Below, in pieces: positions 13,095 through 16,324 of a DNA stretch of 16,324 bases (the stretch's first letter is position 1; every line of letters starts with the position of its first letter). Location of the stretch: NCBI GenBank assembly GCA_001822655.1, contig MHRX01000053.1, positions 1-16,324 of the forward strand, read 5' to 3'. The DNA is from Candidatus Taylorbacteria bacterium RIFCSPLOWO2_01_FULL_45_15b. Its GTDB lineage: Bacteria; Patescibacteriota; Minisyncoccia; Phycocordibacterales; 01-FULL-45-15b. The notes below the pieces were generated by a model, which saw only the letters and a list, made by a program, of their open reading frames with translations, made no database searches and was not told the origin of the DNA. The position numbers and the translations under genes were made by a program.

Positions 13095-15236
13095 ATGGAA
13101 AGAGATTACCCACTAGAAAAAGTAAGAAACTTCGGGATCATCGCGCACATTGATGCGGGAAAGACTACTACGTCTGAACGTATTTTGTATTACACCGGAA
13201 TGTCGCACAAAATCGGTGAAGTGCATGAAGGCAACACAGTGACTGACTGGATGGAACAGGAGAGGGAGCGAGGCATTACGATTACCGCGGCGGCGATCAC
13301 GTGCTTTTGGAACCCAAGCTACATGGGTAAGGATTTATCCAAGAAAGTACGTTTTAATATTATTGATACTCCCGGCCACATCGACTTTACTGTTGAAGTG
13401 AAGCGGTCGCTCCGTGTTCTTGACGGAGCCGTCGTTGTTTTCGATGGAGTATCGGGCGTTGAGCCACAGTCCGAAACAAACTGGCGCTATGCAGATGAGG
13501 GAAAAGTGCCTCGCATCTGTTTTATAAACAAGCTCGACCGAACCGGAGGAAGTTTTGAACGTTCATTCCACTCTATTCTTGATCGACTTCATAAAAACGC
13601 TGTCCGCATGCAGATTCCAATCGGTGAAGAGGATAAGTTCGAAGCAGTGATTGATCTTATGAAAATGAAAGCCTTCTATTTCGAAGGCGAAATGGGAATC
13701 AATGTCATCGAGAAAGAAATTCCGGCCGACTATATCGAATCGGCAAAAAAATATCGCGCAGAACTCATCGAGAAAATAGTTGAACAAGACGATGACGCTA
13801 TGACGATGTACCTTGAAGGGAAGGAGGTACCGGTTGATGAACTGAAGAAAATTCTTCGCAAAGCGACACTTGATGTGAAAATCATTCCGGTTTTTACCGG
13901 CTCTGCGCTAAAAAATAAAGGAGTCCAACTTGTCCTTGATGCCGTTGTTGATTATCTTCCGTCTCCTCTTGATGTGCCTCCCATGAAGGGGATTGATCCG
14001 AGAAACGGCGCCGAAATTCTCCGCCACGCTGATGACAAAGAACCTTTTTCCGCCCTTGCTTTTAAACTCCAATCAGATCCTTTTGTCGGACAACTCACAT
14101 TCTTCCGCGTGTATTCCGGGACTCTCGAAGCCGGTTCATATATTTACAACTCGACCACTGGCGAAAAAGAGCGACTTTCTCGCATCGTCCGGCTTCAGGC
14201 AGATAAGCGTGAAGAGGTAAAAAAAGTATTTGCTGGTGAAATTGCCGCGGCAGTGGGTCTCAAGTTTGCAAAAACCTCTCACACCCTCTGTGACGAGGAT
14301 AATCCGATTATTCTCGAAAAAATCATATTTCCTGAACCCGTCATTTCTCTTCGGATCGAACCAAAGACAAAAGCCGATCAGGAAAAGATGGGATATGCCA
14401 TGAAGCGGCTTTCCGACGAAGATCCAACATTCCATATTAAATCCGATGAGGAAACAGGCGAGACTGTCATCATGGGCATGGGAGAATTACACCTCGAGAT
14501 TATCGTTGACCGCATGAAAAGAGAATTCAACGTTGAGGCGAATGTAGGACGTCCTCAAGTGGCATATAAGGAAACTATCCAAGCTGAAGCAGAAGCCGAA
14601 CACAAATACATCAAGCAGTCTGGAGGAAAGGGTCAGTATGGTCACGTTAGAATTACGCTCCGCCCTCTTGCGCCTGTTGTTGAAGGAAAGAAAGTCGCAA
14701 AGAATATCAAGCGCTACGAAGACTTCGAATTTATCGATTCTATTAAAGGAGGTGTTATTCCACAGGAGTTTATTCCAGCAGTTGAGAAAGGTGTTCGCGA
14801 AGCGATGGACAGGGGAATCGTTGCGGGCTACAAGATGACAAATGTTTCTTGCGAACTCACCTTCGGTTCGTATCACGATGTGGACTCGTCTGAAATCGCA
14901 TATAAGATCGCGGGTTCGCAAGCTTTTCAAGACGCGGCAAAGCGCGCCCGCCCAGTTATTCTGGAGCCGATTATGAAAGTCGAAGTTGTGACCCCGGAGA
15001 AATTCATGGGAGACGTTACTGGAAACTTGGGTTCTAAGCGTGCAGAGATTGAAGGAATGGAAGAGCGTGGTATGAACAAAGTCATCAAGGCCAAAGTTCC
15101 TCTTTCGGAAATGTTTGGCTATGTTACTTCCCTCCGCTCTCTCACCGAAGGTCGCGCATCATCCACTATGGAGTTTGATCACTACGAGCCAGTACCGAAT
15201 CACGTAGCCACATCCATTATTGAAGCAAGAAAGTAA
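13095..15236 (+). CDS. fusA: translation elongation factor G
   Basis: 713 aa, full length. The GTPase drives ribosomal translocation and, with RRF, recycling. G motifs: AHIDAGKTT at 17-25 (G1), RGITIT (G2), DTPGHID from D91 (G3), NKLDR at 145-149 (G4), GSAL (G5). Domain II follows (FVGQLTFFRVYSGTL), then domain III (MGMGELHLEI), domain IV with GGKGQYGHV, and domain V with EPIMKVEVVTPEKFMGDV and SLTEGRA near the end. The MERDYPLEKVRNFGI start matches the family. It completes a str-type set with rpsL and rpsG but is separated from them; tuf does not follow within the window. The next features are a palindrome and the convergent PaaX-like gene. Confidence 0.98.
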   Translation: MERDYPLEKVRNFGIIAHIDAGKTTTSERILYYTGMSHKIGEVHEGNTVTDWMEQERERGITITAAAITCFWNPSYMGKDLSKKVRFNIIDTPGHIDFTVEVKRSLRVLDGAVVVFDGVSGVEPQSETNWRYADEGKVPRICFINKLDRTGGSFERSFHSILDRLHKNAVRMQIPIGEEDKFEAVIDLMKMKAFYFEGEMGINVIEKEIPADYIESAKKYRAELIEKIVEQDDDAMTMYLEGKEVPVDELKKILRKATLDVKIIPVFTGSALKNKGVQLVLDAVVDYLPSPLDVPPMKGIDPRNGAEILRHADDKEPFSALAFKLQSDPFVGQLTFFRVYSGTLEAGSYIYNSTTGEKERLSRIVRLQADKREEVKKVFAGEIAAAVGLKFAKTSHTLCDEDNPIILEKIIFPEPVISLRIEPKTKADQEKMGYAMKRLSDEDPTFHIKSDEETGETVIMGMGELHLEIIVDRMKREFNVEANVGRPQVAYKETIQAEAEAEHKYIKQSGGKGQYGHVRITLRPLAPVVEGKKVAKNIKRYEDFEFIDSIKGGVIPQEFIPAVEKGVREAMDRGIVAGYKMTNVSCELTFGSYHDVDSSEIAYKIAGSQAFQDAAKRARPVILEPIMKVEVVTPEKFMGDVTGNLGSKRAEIEGMEERGMNKVIKAKVPLSEMFGYVTSLRSLTEGRASSTMEFDHYEPVPNHVATSIIEARK

Positions 15237-15317
15237 TTGCTTCGCCGACTTTGTCGACAATTTACCATTAGACCACAATTTCACAATCCGCATGGAAGGC
15301 AATTCTTTTTTTTGTGC

Positions 15318-15357
15318 CTACTACACTATATTCGCCATGGCGGATATAGTGTAGTAG
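15318..15357. repeat. 40-bp palindrome at 3' side of unit B
   Basis: Arms CTACTACACTATATTCGCCA and its reverse complement with one mismatch (T/G, a wobble pair in RNA). It is centred on CCATGG and lies 49 bases beyond the stop codon of the PaaX-like gene. Its central 36 positions align without gaps with those of the palindrome at 16031-16076 (30 identical). The gap between fusA and this palindrome (15237-15317) shows only a weak hairpin around TTGTCGACAA. Confidence 0.9.
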
Positions 15358-15405
15358 TGGACTCATTGATAGATTTGTATATTTAAAAAATTAAGATTGC
15401 CGTGA

Positions 15406-16005
15406 CTAAATCATACCGAATTGCCTTTTAAGGTCGATCTCATTGTCGAATGAATCAGCAATGAGGTAGCGCGCAAAACGTCTCAGTCCATGAAATTCAA
15501 TAACAAAATCTACGTCCTTTTTGCATTCCCACGGACATATAAAGACCGATTTCTGAAATTCAATAAAACCCATTCTCTTGATGTGAAATCGAAATGCGTC
15601 GCGCGATTTTTTCATAGATTGGGGCACGTCGAATAAAAGCAGTCTCCATTTTTTGTCCCATTTTTCCATCCGCGGTATTTCCACTTTTGAGAGATGACGG
15701 GTAATCGCCGATATTTTTCCACTTTCATTCAGCGTAATAGTTAGCGTTCTGTCTGCTTTTTCTTTCATTGTGATAAGTTTCGACCGATAAAGGTCATGAA
15801 TCGAATTATTAAGAGACCGGGCATTTATATTTTTCCATTCTCTCCGCATCTCTTTTACTATTCGGTAGTACCTTTTCGGTGAGTAAGTCAGGCCAAGAGT
15901 GAGTCCGCCCAAAAGAAGAAGCAAGATTTTCTCTTGCACGGGACCAATGCGCACCATTTTCTTGGGAACTTTTTCTTCAGTAGTCTTTATTCCCCCTGAT
16001 TTCAT
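15406..16005 (-). CDS. PaaX-like regulator with Cas2-like C-terminal domain (unit B)
   Basis: 199 aa. Residues ~20-100 form a winged-helix-like DNA-binding region (GPVQEKILLLLLGG, then NARSLNNSIHDLYRSKLITM, then a basic wing RTLTITLNESGK). Residues ~118-195 are the Cas2-like domain: WRLLLFDVP with D126 at the Cas2 Asp position, RDAFRFHIKRMGFIEFQKSVFIC, and ADSFDNEIDLKRQF. It belongs to the PaaX-like family frequent in Parcubacteria and often labelled Cas2; no CRISPR array or cas1 is present here. I chose ATG 16005 because a TGCTATAAT extended -10 ends seven bases upstream; ATG 16010 is the alternative. The gene lies between palindromes at 15318-15357 and 16031-16076. Autoregulation at the upstream palindrome is inferred. 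Confidence 0.82.
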   Translation of the reverse strand: MKSGGIKTTEEKVPKKMVRIGPVQEKILLLLLGGLTLGLTYSPKRYYRIVKEMRREWKNINARSLNNSIHDLYRSKLITMKEKADRTLTITLNESGKISAITRHLSKVEIPRMEKWDKKWRLLLFDVPQSMKKSRDAFRFHIKRMGFIEFQKSVFICPWECKKDVDFVIEFHGLRRFARYLIADSFDNEIDLKRQFGMI

Positions 16006-16012
16006 GGTCATA

Positions 16013-16021
16013 ATTATAGCA
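16013..16021 (-). promoter_or_regulatory. extended -10 promoter of unit B gene
   Basis: On the minus strand TGCTATAAT, a perfect extended -10, seven bases before ATG 16005. The palindrome at 16031-16076 begins 12 bases upstream of the hexamer. Confidence 0.7.
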
Positions 16022-16030
16022 GAATTATTT

Positions 16031-16076
16031 TTACAACTACAGTATAGTCGCCATGGCAAAGATACTGTAGTTGTAA
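16031..16076. repeat. 46-bp palindrome upstream of unit B
   Basis: Outer arms TTACAACTACAGTAT and its perfect reverse complement (15 bp), inner 16 bases imperfect around CGCCATGGC. It shares 30 of 36 central positions with 15318-15357, and at one stem pair C-G is replaced by G-C, so base-pairing was kept while sequence changed. Confidence 0.9.
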
Positions 16077-16152
16077 CGCTTGGTGGTTTTCACGAATGCG
16101 TTATATAGATGGACTTGGCAGTTCAACGCGCGGCACAAATAATTTCTTCGTC

Positions 16153-16324
16153 ATGATAAAACTAACTCATATTGAGATCAGTACGCTTCCCCGAGTTGTT
16201 TGGGGCGATGAGCCTGTAATCAAACCGCAGAATTCCCCGTCAGTTTGCCGCGGGGATGAATGCGGGGTGAGGAAAAGGGCCGGGGAAACGGGAGTTTCAC
16301 CGTGGCTGAGAGCAGCGAGTCTTC
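16153..16324 (+). CDS. partial open reading frame at window edge
   Basis: ATG 16153 opens a frame that runs off the window after 57 codons. The start reads MIKLTHIEISTLPRVVWGDE; the rest is rich in Arg, Gly and Cys. A TAATTT box seven bases before ATG fits the leaderless spacing, with TTGGCA 19 bases further up. Against it: no family is recognised, the DNA is far more GC-rich than neighbouring genes, and it contains small hairpins (CCCC...GGGG pairs at about 16189-16205 and 16236-16255), so an RNA gene or repeat end is equally possible. The opposite strand is also open over much of it. 16077-16152 shows nothing else. Confidence 0.3.
   Translation, partial: MIKLTHIEISTLPRVVWGDEPVIKPQNSPSVCRGDECGVRKRAGETGVSPWLRAASL

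Noticed and set aside
14487..14930. 147-aa minus-strand frame inside fusA
   Set aside because: Antisense shadow of EF-G domains III-IV.
16180..16324. RNase P or SRP RNA start
   Set aside because: A GAGGAAA-like string and GC-rich hairpins are present, but the conserved core sequences of these RNAs are not.

Overview
The window looks like a chromosomal segment of a small-genome Candidate Phyla Radiation bacterium (Patescibacteria, most likely Parcubacteria). The grounds are a mixed low-synteny set of single genes (HIT hydrolase, L,D-transpeptidase, RecJ, RNase HI, ComEC with its metallo-beta-lactamase part as a separate gene, Fe/Mn superoxide dismutase, rpmB, M50 protease, rpsL/rpsG/fusA), two PaaX/Cas2-like genes of a type common in that group, frequent gene overlaps, and many promoters whose -10 box lies only 6-7 bases before the start codon. 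TGA is a stop at the end of several good genes, so the recoded CPR lineages (Gracilibacteria, Absconditabacteria) are unlikely. The taxonomic call is inference.

Layout. 1-480 has no convincing gene: a GC-rich edge, a degenerate repeated unit with two perfect palindromes, and a 10-unit hexamer tract. 482-2275: divergent HIT hydrolase and a L,D-transpeptidase fused to a penicillin-binding-like domain that has lost its catalytic motifs. 2293-4756: recJ and rnhA overlapping by 8 bases; the RNase HI carries a hybrid-binding (viroplasmin) domain at its C-terminus. 4731-5030: small membrane-anchored protein. 5103-8335: comEC channel gene, an opposite-strand SOD gene, a possible ankyrin-like remnant, and the ComEC-type metallo-beta-lactamase gene. 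8270-10450: HD-domain hydrolase, rpmB, a low-molecular-weight phosphatase and a site-2 protease. 10541-15236: rpsL, rpsG and fusA, split between rpsG and fusA by about 1.5 kb of accessory DNA. 15318-16076: a second PaaX/Cas2-like unit. 16077-16324: GC-rich edge with an open reading frame leaving the window.

The most interesting signal is a recurring module: a PaaX/Cas2-like gene bracketed by a matched pair of long palindromes. Unit A (11954-12430) has a 30-bp and a 40-bp perfect palindrome sharing a 26-bp core. Unit B (15318-16076) has its own pair, 30 of 36 positions identical, with a compensatory base-pair swap. In both units the upstream palindrome sits 11-12 bases before the -10 box, so it could be an operator; the downstream palindrome lies at or just after the stop codon. 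The palindrome sequence differs between units but is shared within a unit, which fits a protein-specific site, either autoregulatory or transposition-like (compare REP/RAYT systems).

A second theme is transcription. Extended -10 boxes (TGnTAtaaT-like) lie 6-7 bases upstream of the start codon for recJ, the metallo-beta-lactamase, the HD hydrolase, the phosphatase and PaaX unit B; HIT and the M50 protease have the same spacing without the TG. This predicts leaderless mRNAs. The 99-aa membrane protein at 4731-5030 is the clear exception, with a canonical Shine-Dalgarno site.
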